DNA from: Actinomycetota bacterium
GTDB lineage: Bacteria; Actinomycetota; Rubrobacteria; Rubrobacterales; Rubrobacteraceae
DNA: 54,067 nucleotides
Reading direction: 5' to 3'
NCBI GenBank assembly: GCA_004563715.1
Contig: SIRX01000052.1
Coordinates: forward strand, 1 to 54,067
Below are positions 25,958 through 34,647 of this stretch, piece by piece (position 1 is the first letter of the stretch; each line of letters starts with the position of its first letter). The translations under genes and the position numbers were made by a program. The notes below the pieces were generated by a model. It saw only the letters and a program-made list of their open reading frames with translations, ran no database searches and was not told the origin of the DNA.

Positions 25958-27195
25958 TGGCCAGCACCTATCAGCCGAAGCGCTACGACGCGATCGTCGT
26001 GGGCGCGGGCGCGATGGGGAGCGCGGCGGCCTACTACCTGGCCCGGCGCGGCAAGCGGGTGCTGGCCCTGGAGCGCTTCGGCATCCCGCACACGATGGGC
26101 TCCTCCCACGGCTACACGCGCATCATCCGGCTCGCCTACTACGAGGACCCCTCCTACGTGCTGCTGCTGAGGCGGGCGTACGAGCTGTGGCGGGAGATTC
26201 AAGACATCGCCGGCGAGAAGCTCCTCTACACCACCGGCTCCATAGACGCTGGCCCGGAGGACTCCTGGGTCTTTAAGGGCTCCTGGGAGTCCTGCAGGCT
26301 CCACGACCTCCCCCACGAGGTGCTCACCGGCGCGGAGCTGCACCGCCGTTACCCCGGCTACCACCTGCCCCCGGACCACCTCGCCCTCCTCCAACCCGAC
26401 GGCGGCTTTCTCACCCCCGAACGCTGTATCGTCGCCTACGTGATGGCTGCCCAGGCCCGGGGGGCCGAGGTCCACGGCCACGAGCCGGTGCTGGGGTGGG
26501 AACCGCTGGAAGGCGGCGTCCGGGTGAGGACCGGCCGCGACACCTACGAGGCCGACCGGCTCGTCTTCACCGCCGGCGCCTGGAACGGGAACCTGCTCGG
26601 CGTCCTGGACGGGCTCGCCGTGCCCGAGCGGCAGGTGCTCGCCTGGCTCCAGCCTACCCGGCCCGAGAACTTCCGGCCCGCCAGCTTCCCGGTCTTCAAC
26701 CTGCTCGTGGACGAGGGCCGCTTCTACGGCTTCCCGGTCTTCGGCGTGCCGGGCTTCAAGTTCGGCAAGTACTTCCACCTGAACGAGACCGGCGACGCCG
26801 ACGAGCTTGACCGCGAGGTCCGCGACCGCGACGAGCAGGTCCTGCGGGCGTTCGCCGAAAGGTACTTCCCGGAGGGTTGCGGCCCCACGATGAGCCTGCA
26901 CACCTGCATGTTCACCAACACCCCGGATCACCACTTCCTCATAGACCGGCACCCGGAGCACGAGCAGGTATCGTTCGCCTCGGCGTGCTCCGGGCACGGG
27001 TTCAAGTTCGCCAGCGTGATCGGGGAGGTCCTGGCCGACCTCGCCACCACGGGCGTCACCCGCCACGACATAAACCTCTTCCGCCTGGACCGTTTCCGAT
27101 CGGACCGTCCTGGCCGGACCGCCGCCGGGGACCACAGGCCCGATAGCAAGCCCCGGTTTCCTGCCCGGGTTACGGAGGTAAGAACGTTCTGGTAG
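25957..27195 (+). CDS. monomeric sarcosine oxidase / N-methyl amino acid oxidase
   Basis: A 412-residue flavoprotein of the MSOX/MTOX family. The FAD motif is IVVGAGAMGSAAAYYLARRG, followed by the family block MGSSHGYTRIIRLAYYEDPS. The covalent flavin Cys lies in LHTCMFTNTPDHHFLIDRHP, and SACSGHGFKFASVIGEVLAD closes the site. These enzymes oxidise sarcosine, N-methyltryptophan or similar N-methyl amino acids, making formaldehyde and hydrogen peroxide. In this operon sarcosine is the likely substrate, as the last demethylation to glycine. The ATG overlaps the preceding stop by 1 nt. A 35-residue C-terminal extension rich in Arg and Pro is unusual. Confidence 0.88.
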   Translation: MASTYQPKRYDAIVVGAGAMGSAAAYYLARRGKRVLALERFGIPHTMGSSHGYTRIIRLAYYEDPSYVLLLRRAYELWREIQDIAGEKLLYTTGSIDAGPEDSWVFKGSWESCRLHDLPHEVLTGAELHRRYPGYHLPPDHLALLQPDGGFLTPERCIVAYVMAAQARGAEVHGHEPVLGWEPLEGGVRVRTGRDTYEADRLVFTAGAWNGNLLGVLDGLAVPERQVLAWLQPTRPENFRPASFPVFNLLVDEGRFYGFPVFGVPGFKFGKYFHLNETGDADELDREVRDRDEQVLRAFAERYFPEGCGPTMSLHTCMFTNTPDHHFLIDRHPEHEQVSFASACSGHGFKFASVIGEVLADLATTGVTRHDINLFRLDRFRSDRPGRTAAGDHRPDSKPRFPARVTEVRTFW

Positions 27196-27236
27196 AGTAA
27201 GGCGATCCTGCCTCCCCAGAATAGGATGTGTATGCC

Positions 27237-28040
27237 GTGAGCCCCGTCGAAGGCAAGAGTTCTTCCGTACAGTCGGTGGACCGAGCCGTGACCGTCATGG
27301 AGCTTCTCTCCCGTCAGGGTTGGTCGGGCGTCACCGAGGTGGCCAACGAGCTGGAAATCCACAAGTCCACGGCCTACCGGTTGCTCGCAACGCTCCGGGA
27401 CCGGGGCCTGGTGGAGCAGGACAGCAAGACCGAGAAGTACCGGCTGGGCTTCGGGGTCGTGCTGCTGGCGAGCACGGTCACGGCGGACCTGGACATCGTG
27501 CGCCACGCCCGCCCGGTCTGTGAACGCCTGAGCGAGGAGACGGAGGAGACGGTCACCGTTACGGCCCTGGAAGGCGACGAGGCGGTCATCATCCACCAGA
27601 GCATCTCCACGTCGTCCATGATGTCCGTAGACTGGTCCGGCTGGCACACGCCGCTGCACGCCACGGCCGCCGGGAAGGTGCTTCTGGCCTTTATGCCGGA
27701 CGCGCAGCGGCGGCGCATCCTCCAGAAGCCTCTGGAACGCCTCACCGAGCACACGGTGGTAGACCTCTCGGCTCTGAACGGGCAGCTTCAGGAGGTTCGG
27801 GAGACGGGCTACGGGTACATCGTCGAGGAGCTGGAGGTCGGGATGAACGCCGTGGGCGCCCCGATACGCTTCTCCGACGGGAAGGTTCTGGCCGCCGTCT
27901 CCGTCTCGGGGCCCGCTTTCCGGCTCCCGGAGCAGGCGGTGCCCGAGACGGGAGAGCTGGTGAAACAGGCGGGCGCGGAGATCTCTCACAGCCTCGGCTT
28001 CTACGGCGGGCCCGGCGCGGACGGCAACAACGGCGGATAA
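27237..28040 (+). CDS. IclR family transcriptional regulator
   Basis: A 267-residue regulator. The N-terminal winged helix-turn-helix (residues about 10-70) has VQSVDRAVTVMELLSRQGWS and VANELEIHKSTAYRLLATLR; the C-terminal ligand domain (about 85-255) has the usual LHATAAGKVLLAFMP and GYGYIVEELEVGMNAVGAPI blocks. IclR proteins bind small carbon compounds and control adjacent catabolic operons, so this one likely senses a methylated glycine or breakdown product and controls the C1 operon. Both GTG 27228 and GTG 27237 are possible starts. A TAGGAT box just upstream (27222-27227) suggests a near-leaderless promoter. Its stop overlaps the glycosyltransferase start by 1 nt. Confidence 0.88.
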   Translation: MSPVEGKSSSVQSVDRAVTVMELLSRQGWSGVTEVANELEIHKSTAYRLLATLRDRGLVEQDSKTEKYRLGFGVVLLASTVTADLDIVRHARPVCERLSEETEETVTVTALEGDEAVIIHQSISTSSMMSVDWSGWHTPLHATAAGKVLLAFMPDAQRRRILQKPLERLTEHTVVDLSALNGQLQEVRETGYGYIVEELEVGMNAVGAPIRFSDGKVLAAVSVSGPAFRLPEQAVPETGELVKQAGAEISHSLGFYGGPGADGNNGG

Positions 28041-29227
28041 TGCCGGGCCCGGAGCCCGCACCCGGCCGAATACGCAACCTCTCTTTCGGCCTCACCGTCT
28101 TCGTCTTCGTCGTGGGCCTCGTGAAGCTGCTCGAAGCCGTCTACGCCGCCTGGAAAGTGCCCGCCTTCTCGAGAGACGAGCCCCGCGGAACCGAACCGCA
28201 CACCCCCCGGCTCTCGGTCGTGGTTCCCGCCCGCGACGAGGAGGCCGCGCTCGAGAAGGCGCTGCCGACGCTGCTGGGCCAGGACTACCCGGACCTGGAG
28301 ATCGTCCTGGTCAACGACCGCTCCGCGGACGGGACCGGGGAGGTTTTCGACCGCTTTGCCGGGGCGCGCGAAGGCACGCGTGTAATCCACGTCGAGCACC
28401 TGCCGGAGGGCTGGCTCGGCAAGAACCACGCCGCCTATGCGGGGGCCCGCAGCTCCACCGGGGAATGGCTCCTCTTCACCGACGCTGACGCCCGCTTCCG
28501 GCCCGGCACGCTCCGCCGGGCTGTTGCCCGTGCCGAAGCGGACGGCCTAGACCACCTGACCCTGGTGCCTCGCTGGGACCTCTCCGGCTACTGGCTCCGG
28601 GGGGTCGTGGCGTTCTTCTACACGGTCTTCCTGCTCTACGGCGGCTACTACCGGGCGAACCTGCCCCGCTACAAGAAAGGCGCCGGCGTGGGGGCGTTCA
28701 ACCTCATCCGGCGCGGGGCCTACGAGGAGATCGGCACCTACAAGGCTTTCGCGCGGCGTCCGGACGACGACCTGGCCCTGGGCGGCCGGGTAAAGAGACT
28801 CGGGCTGCGCCAGCGGATGCTCGGGGGGCACCACCTCGTCTCCGTGCCGTGGTACGGTTCTCTCCGGGATCTGGTCCGGGGCTTCGAGAAGAACGCCTTC
28901 GCCAACCTGGGCTACAGCCTTCCCCGGGCCGCCTTGTACTCCGGGTGCCTGCTGCTCGTCACCGTCGGCCCGTTCGCCGCCGTACCCTTCTCGACGGGGC
29001 TCACCCGCCGGCTCCACCTCGCGGCGGCGTCGGCGCAACTGGGGGTGTTCGCGATCACCAACCGCTCCATGGGAGGGCGGGTGCTGCCGCTGGCGGTGGG
29101 CTATCCGGTCTTTGGCCTTATCTTCACCGGCGCCCTTCTCCGGGCAACCCTGCTCGCGCTCCGGCGCGGGGGCATCTACTGGCGGGGAACCTTCTATCCC
29201 ACCTCACTCCTGCGCCGCGGCGAATAG
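28040..29227 (+). CDS. family 2 membrane glycosyltransferase
   Basis: A 395-residue protein. An N-terminal membrane helix (about 15-35) precedes a GT-A domain (about 55-265) with LSVVVPARDEEAALEKALPT, the nucleotide-binding VLVNDRSADGTGEVFDRF, HLPEGWLGKNHAAYAGARSS, the metal-binding FTDADARF and a catalytic-type RRPDDDLALGGRVK. Three or four C-terminal helices follow. The PxGWxGKxxA motif is characteristic of carotenoid (CrtQ-like) and hopanoid (HpnB) glycosyltransferases, so a lipid or carotenoid acceptor is plausible. It is coupled to the iclR stop but need not share its function. Confidence 0.82.
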   Translation: MPGPEPAPGRIRNLSFGLTVFVFVVGLVKLLEAVYAAWKVPAFSRDEPRGTEPHTPRLSVVVPARDEEAALEKALPTLLGQDYPDLEIVLVNDRSADGTGEVFDRFAGAREGTRVIHVEHLPEGWLGKNHAAYAGARSSTGEWLLFTDADARFRPGTLRRAVARAEADGLDHLTLVPRWDLSGYWLRGVVAFFYTVFLLYGGYYRANLPRYKKGAGVGAFNLIRRGAYEEIGTYKAFARRPDDDLALGGRVKRLGLRQRMLGGHHLVSVPWYGSLRDLVRGFEKNAFANLGYSLPRAALYSGCLLLVTVGPFAAVPFSTGLTRRLHLAAASAQLGVFAITNRSMGGRVLPLAVGYPVFGLIFTGALLRATLLALRRGGIYWRGTFYPTSLLRRGE

Positions 29228-29432
29228 CTCTACCCTGTAGGGAGTGCTTTTTTGTAAGAGACGCACTCGAAAGGACCGATACGGCTGCGCCGGACATCCC
29301 GGTGGCCGTTGCGACAGCAGGGATAGAGGTAGCCCAGGCAGGCGGAGAAGCGAACCGGTTCGTTCACAGCGTGCCTCTTCGGTATAGATTAACCTCGCTT
29401 CGTTACCTCGATACTACTGTCAGGGGGAGACG
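29228..29432 (+). other. intergenic region with hairpin
   Basis: No gene recognised. GAGTGC (29242-29247) pairs with GCACTC (29263-29268) around a loop containing TTTGTAAGAGAC, which resembles the element at 17389-17400. A T-run follows the first arm, so part may act as terminator for the glycosyltransferase. The remainder (29270-29420) has GC-rich stems of unknown meaning. Confidence 0.35.
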
Positions 29433-29774
29433 ATCGTAGACCTGTCGGCCTACAAAGGAAAAAAGCGCCTGCTCCTGGTCTTTGCCCCCTCACCCTCCGA
29501 CGGGCGCTTCCGGGAGCAGGAGCGCCGGTTCGCGGGCAGCGAGCCCGGCTTCGAGGACCGCGACCTGCTGGTGCTACGCCTCTTCGAGGACGCGGACGCC
29601 GCGGGTTTGCGAGACGCCTCCGGTATAGAAGCCGGCCGGTTCGCCGTGGTGCTGGTCGGCAAGGACGGTGGCGAGAAAGCCCGCTGGTCCGGACCGGTAT
29701 CCGAGCGGGAGGTCTTTGCCCGCGTAGACGCCATGCCCATGCGCCGGCGCGAGATGCGGGAGAAGAAACGGTAG
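29433..29774 (+). CDS. DUF4174-like small protein, non-canonical start
   Basis: An open frame of 113 codons reading IVDLSAYKGKKRLLLVFAPS, then QERRFAGSEPGFEDRDLLVL, and AGRFAVVLVGKDGGEKARWS to the end. This matches the DUF4174 family, a thioredoxin-like fold of unknown function. The frame has no ATG, GTG or TTG between its upstream stop (29385) and GTG 29571, which would remove half the domain. A Shine-Dalgarno-like AGGGGGAG (29422-29429) precedes an ATC at 29433, which I take as the start. Homologues with signal peptides exist, but here the N-terminus is absent. A sequencing error or a decayed 5' end are alternatives. Confidence 0.5.
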   Translation: MVDLSAYKGKKRLLLVFAPSPSDGRFREQERRFAGSEPGFEDRDLLVLRLFEDADAAGLRDASGIEAGRFAVVLVGKDGGEKARWSGPVSEREVFARVDAMPMRRREMREKKR

Positions 29775-29817
29775 CATCTACCGGGCACTGCCAATCCTTA
29801 CCGGACGGAGGGTCTGC

Positions 29818-30846
29818 TTGGAAATGTTTCAGGAGAGCGGAAGCGGGGTGAGACGGCCCCGCGCCCTGTGGCGGCTCGTCATCCAGTTCGCCGGGTTTGT
29901 TATCTTGCTCACGCTCGTGGCGAACGTTCTGGTGGCGGCGTGGGTCTCGTTCTCCCCGGCGGCGGTCTCCGGCCCCGGACAGGAGCTTGCCGGCTCCGCG
30001 GAGGTGCTCGTAATCAACGGGTTCGCCTCGCTCGTAGCGGTCTTCGTCAGCGTGGGGCTGGCGGCGCGTTTTCTGGACCGGCGGCCGCTCGCGGACTTCG
30101 GCCTGCGAATAGACGCCGGGTGGTGGCTGGACCTGTTCCTCGGCCTGTTCCTCGGGGCGCTGCTCATGACCGCGATCTTCGTGGTCCAGCTGGCGTTCGG
30201 CTGGGTCTCCGTCACCGGAACCTTCGAGACCGCCGCCCCGGACGCTCCCTTTTTTCTGGCCGTGCTGGTACCCCTGACGGCCTTCGTGTTCGTGGGGATA
30301 TACGAAGAGCTGCTCTCCCGGGGCTACCAGCTCCGGAACATCGCCGAGGGCCTCAACTACCCGTCCGTCGGGCCGCGGGGCGCGATCGTCATCGCCTGGG
30401 TCCTGACCTCCGTCTTTTTCGGCTTTCTGCACCTGGGCAACCCGAACGCGACCCTGCTCACCTCCTTCAACATCGCCCTGGCGGGCCTGCTTCTCGGCGC
30501 CGGCTACGTGCTGACGGGAGAGCTGGCCATCCCGATAGGGCTGCACATAACCTGGAACTTCTTCCAGGGCACCGTCTTCGGCTTCCCGGTGAGCGGCATA
30601 GAGCCGATCGGGGCGAGCTTTATCTCCATCGAGCAGTCGGGGCCCGAGATCTGGACCGGCGGCGCCTTCGGCCCCGAAGGCGGTCTGCTGGACCCGATAG
30701 CCGTGCTCGCCGGCAGCCTCCTGATCGTCCTCTGGGTGCGGCTGCGTCACGGCCGGGTTCGCCTCCACCTTCCTCTGGTCGAACCGCCGAAGACCAGGTC
30801 CGAAAGCCCCGGAGCCGAAGACCCTCTCTCCGGCCGGGATGCCTGA
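29818..30846 (+). CDS. CPBP family intramembrane metalloprotease
   Basis: A 342-residue membrane protein with about eight helices. The three CPBP/Abi motifs are present: EE-type GIYEELLSRGYQLRNIAEGL (EExxxR), FFGFLHLGNPNATLL (FxxxH) and GLHITWNFFQG (HxxxN/B). These Glu/His residues bind the catalytic metal in Rce1-like CAAX proteases; bacterial members serve in bacteriocin self-immunity, peptide processing or unknown roles. TTG 29818 has GGAGGG 5 nt upstream and is preferred to ATG 29824. A long acidic and basic C-terminal tail (about 40 residues) is cytoplasmic. There is no bacteriocin gene nearby. Confidence 0.9.
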   Translation: MEMFQESGSGVRRPRALWRLVIQFAGFVILLTLVANVLVAAWVSFSPAAVSGPGQELAGSAEVLVINGFASLVAVFVSVGLAARFLDRRPLADFGLRIDAGWWLDLFLGLFLGALLMTAIFVVQLAFGWVSVTGTFETAAPDAPFFLAVLVPLTAFVFVGIYEELLSRGYQLRNIAEGLNYPSVGPRGAIVIAWVLTSVFFGFLHLGNPNATLLTSFNIALAGLLLGAGYVLTGELAIPIGLHITWNFFQGTVFGFPVSGIEPIGASFISIEQSGPEIWTGGAFGPEGGLLDPIAVLAGSLLIVLWVRLRHGRVRLHLPLVEPPKTRSESPGAEDPLSGRDA

Positions 30847-30908
30847 CACATATTCCGCGTGGCCTTTCCCGTAGACTCGCTAAAGACTACGAGCAGGAGA
30901 GGGGCAGC

Positions 30909-31826
30909 ATGGACGTATTGGTAACGGGAGCGACCGGGTACGTGGGCTCGGCGGTGGCCGGCGCGCTGGCGGCCGCCGGCCACCGGGTCACCGGTCTGGC
31001 ACGCTCGGAGAAAGCCGCGGAACGCTTGCGGGAGCGCGGCCTGGAGGCCCGGCGGGGCGACCTGGAAGACCCGGCCAGCGTCGCGGCGGCGGCCCGAAAC
31101 GCCGGGGCCGTGGTCCACGCGGCGGTCTCTGACGGACCGGCCCCCGGGGAGACCGAGCGGGCTGTGGTCGAAGCGGTCTTCGAGGAGCTTCGCGGCCCCG
31201 GCAAGACCTTTATCTACACCAGCGGCGGCTGGGTGATGGGCGACACGGGCGGGGAAGTGGCCGACGAGGAGAGCCCGGTGGACCCGCCGCCGGGCATGGA
31301 GTGGCGCCCGGGCGTCGAGGAGCTGGTGCTGGAGACCGCGGCCTCCTACGGGGTGCGCGCCGTGGTGGTGCGTCCAGCGCTGGTGTACGGCGGTGGCGGT
31401 GGGGTGATCGCCGAGCTGGTCGAGTGGGCCCGGGAGCGCGGGGTCGCCCGCTACGTGCGGCCGCCGGAGGGAGAGTGCTACTGGACCCTGGTCCACCAGG
31501 ACGACCTCGGCGGCTTCTACGCCCGCATCCTGGGGAAGGAGGACGGACCGGGCGGGACGCTCGTGGTGGCCGCGGGGAGCGAGCCGCAAAGGGTGCGCGA
31601 GATCGCCGCCGCCGCGGGCCGGGCGGCGGGCGCGGGCCCAACGGTAGAGGCGTGGCCGCTGGCGGAGGCCCGCGAAGAGCTGGGTTTCTACGCCGACTCC
31701 CTCGCCCTGAGCCAGAAGCTCTCCGGCGGGCGGGCGAGAAGCCTCTTCGGCTTCGAGCCGGCCGCCCCCACCGTTTTCGAGGAGCTAGACGCCGGCACTT
31801 ACAGCCGGGGCTACAGCGGGAGCTGA
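30909..31826 (+). CDS. NAD-dependent epimerase/dehydratase family protein
   Basis: A 305-residue atypical SDR. The Rossmann motif is MDVLVTGATGYVGSAVAGAL, followed by HAAVSDG. The catalytic-type region is weak: SGGWVMGDTGG corresponds to the Ser/Thr stretch, but a clear YxxxK is absent (EELVLE), as in other atypical members. RPALVYGGGGG follows. It resembles proteins annotated as nucleoside-diphosphate-sugar epimerases or NAD(P)H-binding reductases. The ATG has a ribosome site AGGAGAGG. Its 3' end overlaps the convergent deacetylase gene by 16 nt. Confidence 0.8.
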   Translation: MDVLVTGATGYVGSAVAGALAAAGHRVTGLARSEKAAERLRERGLEARRGDLEDPASVAAAARNAGAVVHAAVSDGPAPGETERAVVEAVFEELRGPGKTFIYTSGGWVMGDTGGEVADEESPVDPPPGMEWRPGVEELVLETAASYGVRAVVVRPALVYGGGGGVIAELVEWARERGVARYVRPPEGECYWTLVHQDDLGGFYARILGKEDGPGGTLVVAAGSEPQRVREIAAAAGRAAGAGPTVEAWPLAEAREELGFYADSLALSQKLSGGRARSLFGFEPAAPTVFEELDAGTYSRGYSGS

Positions 31827-32572
31827 GCGGGCCCCAGAAAGACCTCGGCGGAACCGGTCCGGCCCGTCCGGCGGGCTTCGTCACCGGCGAAACGAGCCAG
31901 GGTCCTCCGCATCGCGGCTTCGCCGCCGAACTGGAAGCCGAGCTGGCTCCCGTAAGCGGCCGCGGCGTCGAGCTTGGCCGGCAACGCTCCGGTAATGTCC
32001 AGGGCCACCTCGCCGAGCCCGGCGGGCAACAAACCCGCCGGAAGCGTTTCGGAGGCCCGGATCGCGTACGGTGCGTCCCGGTACCAGAGCGCCCGTCCCG
32101 TCGGCACGGCTTCCCGGGCGGCCAGTATTACCTGCCGGTGGTCCACGTGCCCCCCGAGGCCCTGCGGGAGAAAGACGGCTTCCGGCTCGTAACGCGAGAG
32201 CAGCGCCTCCAGGTCCGCCGCGATCGTGGTCCACGCCTCGTCTCCGGGAATCAACCCGCCGAAGAGGGCGGGGGCGCTGTGGTATCCACGGTGTGGGGCC
32301 TCCGGGTGGTCGAGCCAGAGGTGCTCCCGCGCACCGGCCCCGCGGGCGAAAAGACGGTCTTCCTGCCGCCGGAGGGCCATGTAGTCGGTATCGGCCGGGA
32401 GGCCTTTGTCGAGCTGGCACTCCAGGGCAAAGCCCGCCGGGCCCGGGACGCTCTGGGTAAAGACCGTCGCCAGCACCGTCCGCCAGCCCTCGGCGGAGAG
32501 CCGAGCCAGGGCGCCGCCGCAGGAGAAAGCCACGTCGTCGAGGTGGGGTGAGATAAAGAGGACGGTTCTCAT
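31811..32572 (-). CDS. PIG-L/LmbE family deacetylase
   Basis: A 253-residue zinc-dependent N-deacetylase-like protein. The metal motif SPHLDDVAFSCGG (His10, Asp12, Asp13) and the second site GGHVDHRQVILAA are intact. MshB (mycothiol) and BshB (bacillithiol) of this family remove an acetyl from GlcNAc linked to inositol or malate. It is the last gene of the nine-gene cyclitol operon and follows the GT4 gene by 15 nt, the only true gap in the operon. Deacetylation of an N-acetylaminosugar conjugate made by the adjacent glycosyltransferase is the natural inference. The product cannot be mycothiol itself on this evidence, because mshC and mshD are not nearby. Confidence 0.9.
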   Translation of the reverse strand: MRTVLFISPHLDDVAFSCGGALARLSAEGWRTVLATVFTQSVPGPAGFALECQLDKGLPADTDYMALRRQEDRLFARGAGAREHLWLDHPEAPHRGYHSAPALFGGLIPGDEAWTTIAADLEALLSRYEPEAVFLPQGLGGHVDHRQVILAAREAVPTGRALWYRDAPYAIRASETLPAGLLPAGLGEVALDITGALPAKLDAAAAYGSQLGFQFGGEAAMRRTLARFAGDEARRTGRTGSAEVFLGPAQLPL

Positions 32573-32587
32573 GCCTCCAGCACCTTT

Positions 32588-33808
32588 CTAGAGCAGGTGC
32601 GGCTCGCGCCGGAAGCGGCACGGATCGACGGGGCCGGGGTCCGTCCAGCCGTCATCCGGGCTGGTTCCGGCCAGGCCCTCGTAGACGGCCAGGATCTGCC
32701 GGGCCACGGCGGGCCAGGCGTAGAGGTTCCGCGCCTCTTCCAGCGCTTGGCCGGCGAGGCGGCGGCGCAGGTCGGCGTCGTCCAGCAGGCGGTTTACCGC
32801 CCCGGCGAGGGCCTGCGGGTCTCCCGGCGGGACGAGCAGGGCGTTCTCCTCGTGGCGCAGGCAGTCCACCACCCCGACGGCGCGGGTCGAGACGATGGGG
32901 AGCCCGGTGGCCATGGCTTCCAGGACGGTATTGGAGAACCCTTCGGCGTAGGTGGGGGAGACGAAGAGGTCCGCCCGCCGGTACACCTCCGGGGCAGCGT
33001 CGTAGTCGGCGTAGCCGGAGAACGCGACCCGGCCGCTCAGGCCGAGCATCCGGGCGCGGCTGGCGGCGGCCTGCGAGTCCGGCCCGATGCCAGAGACCTG
33101 CAAGCGCGCGGGACGGCCGTTCAGCAGGGCGAAGGCGTCGAGCAGGTCCAGCACGCCCTTGCGGGCGTCCACCCGACCGTGGTAGAGCAGGCGCGGCTCG
33201 CGGCTGGCCTCCCCGAGTAGCCCTTTCGCGGGGTAGAAGCGTCCGGTGTCGACCGCGCCGGGGACTATGGTAAAGCGTTCGGGAGGTGTGCCGTGGTTGG
33301 CGGTGACCTCCGCGGCGAAGGAGCGGGAGCCGATCAAGACCGCCCCGGCGTGGCCGAGGACGGCGAGCATGGCCCTCTTGTGGGTGGCGCAGCAGGTGCC
33401 GACCCAGTGGCCGTCGCCACCCTGGATGGAGACGAGGTTCGGGACCCCCGTGCGGCGGCTCGCCAAGAGCGCGGCCAGGCCCGTCGGATAGCCGTACTGG
33501 GCGTGGATCACGTCGAACGGCGCCCGCGCGTGCTCCTCGACCACGGTACGGGCCATCACCTCGACGTCCTTCTCGAAGTCCCCGCCGGCCTGCTCGCCGC
33601 GGGCTTCGAGCCCGATAACGCGCACCCCCGGCACCGGCGGCGGCGGGCCGCCCCCGTAGACCCGCGTGCCGGCCGCATCCCCCCGGTACTGCGAGACCAG
33701 GGTTACGTCGTGGCCCATCCGCACCAGCTCCCGCAGCAGGTTGGCGGCGTAGACGCTCATCCCGGAGATGGCGGGGAAAAACCGGCGGGAGATAAAGCAG
33801 ACCCTCAC
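32588..33808 (-). CDS. family 4 glycosyltransferase
   Basis: A 406-residue GT-B enzyme. The N-terminal Rossmann half has MRVCFISRRFFPAISGMSVY and HVPYG-type acceptor residues (DVIHAQYGYPTGLAALLAS). The C-terminal half has LLYHGRVDARKGVLDLLDAF and the retaining-enzyme motif SPTYAEGFSNTVLEAMATGL, with the two Glu eight residues apart. MshA and BshA belong to this family. In this operon, after an inositol-phosphate synthase-like gene and before a PIG-L deacetylase, transfer of an N-acetylhexosamine onto a cyclitol is plausible but not proven. Residues FFPAISGM match the sugar-donor loop region. The GTG overlaps the preceding stop (GTGA). Confidence 0.88.
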   Translation of the reverse strand: MRVCFISRRFFPAISGMSVYAANLLRELVRMGHDVTLVSQYRGDAAGTRVYGGGPPPPVPGVRVIGLEARGEQAGGDFEKDVEVMARTVVEEHARAPFDVIHAQYGYPTGLAALLASRRTGVPNLVSIQGGDGHWVGTCCATHKRAMLAVLGHAGAVLIGSRSFAAEVTANHGTPPERFTIVPGAVDTGRFYPAKGLLGEASREPRLLYHGRVDARKGVLDLLDAFALLNGRPARLQVSGIGPDSQAAASRARMLGLSGRVAFSGYADYDAAPEVYRRADLFVSPTYAEGFSNTVLEAMATGLPIVSTRAVGVVDCLRHEENALLVPPGDPQALAGAVNRLLDDADLRRRLAGQALEEARNLYAWPAVARQILAVYEGLAGTSPDDGWTDPGPVDPCRFRREPHLL

Positions 33809-34647
33809 GCGGCGACCCCCTCAAGAGTTCTTTTCAAGTAACTTATGGCTTCGGGCACAGCTTCGTGCGCCCGGTGCGACTCGCGCGAGAGCTCGACGCA
33901 CACCAGGCCCCCGAACCGCGCCCGCCGCAGCGCGCCGAGCACGCCGGGCACGTCCATCTCGCCCTCCCCGAACGGCAGGTGCTCGTGGACCCCGCGTCGC
34001 ATGTCCTCGATCGCGACCGTCCCCAGGCGGCCGGCGAACTCCCCGACCGCCGCCGCCGGCTCCCGCTCCCCGGTGACCAGGCAGTGCCCGGTGTCTAAGG
34101 CCAGCCGGAGCCCCGGTAGCCCGGCGGCCAGGCCGGTAAAGTCGTCGAGCGTCTCCACGAGCATCCCCGGCTCGGGCTCGAGCGCGGCCACAACGTCCAG
34201 CTCCTCCGTTCGCTCCAGGTAGGCGGCGACGCCTTCGAGCAGCCAGCGCCGGGCCTCGCCGCGGTCCACGCCTGGCCGCGGCACCCCGGACCAGAACGAG
34301 ACCGCCTCGGCGCCGGTCGCGGCCGCCACCTCGGCGGCCCGGACGAGGAAGTCCAGGCGGCGGGCACGGCCCTCCGGCTCGGGGCTGACGAGGGTCGGCT
34401 CGTGCTTGGAGCGCGGGTCTAGCAGAAAGCGGGCACCGGTCTCTATAACGATGCCCAGGCCCAGCTCCTCCAGGCGACGGGCGAGGCGTCCGGCCCGGCC
34501 GGCCAGGTCCGGGGCAAAGGGGTCCAGGTGGTGGTGGTCGAGCGTGAGAGCCACGCCGTCGTAGCCGGCCTCGGAGATAAGCGTCAGGGCGTCGTCGAGC
34601 CGGTGGTTGGCCGCCCCGTTGGTGTTGTACGCAAAGCGGAGGCTCAC
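33805..34647 (-). CDS. sugar phosphate isomerase/epimerase (TIM barrel)
   Basis: A 280-residue xylose isomerase-like barrel. Features are RFAYNTNGAANHRLDDALTL at strand one, GVALTLDHHHLDPFAPDL, VVAALEPEPGML (metal Glu), LALDTGHCLVTGE (metal Asp and His) and GGLVCVELSRESHRAHE (metal Glu). The four metal ligands typical of the family are therefore present. Relatives include inosose isomerase/dehydratase (IolE, IolI) and EboE of the ebo clusters. Since the operon encodes an inositol dehydrogenase-like enzyme, an inosose or keto-sugar substrate is attractive. The GTG overlaps the YcaO gene stop (GTGA). Confidence 0.85.
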   Translation of the reverse strand: MSLRFAYNTNGAANHRLDDALTLISEAGYDGVALTLDHHHLDPFAPDLAGRAGRLARRLEELGLGIVIETGARFLLDPRSKHEPTLVSPEPEGRARRLDFLVRAAEVAAATGAEAVSFWSGVPRPGVDRGEARRWLLEGVAAYLERTEELDVVAALEPEPGMLVETLDDFTGLAAGLPGLRLALDTGHCLVTGEREPAAAVGEFAGRLGTVAIEDMRRGVHEHLPFGEGEMDVPGVLGALRRARFGGLVCVELSRESHRAHEAVPEAISYLKRTLEGVAA

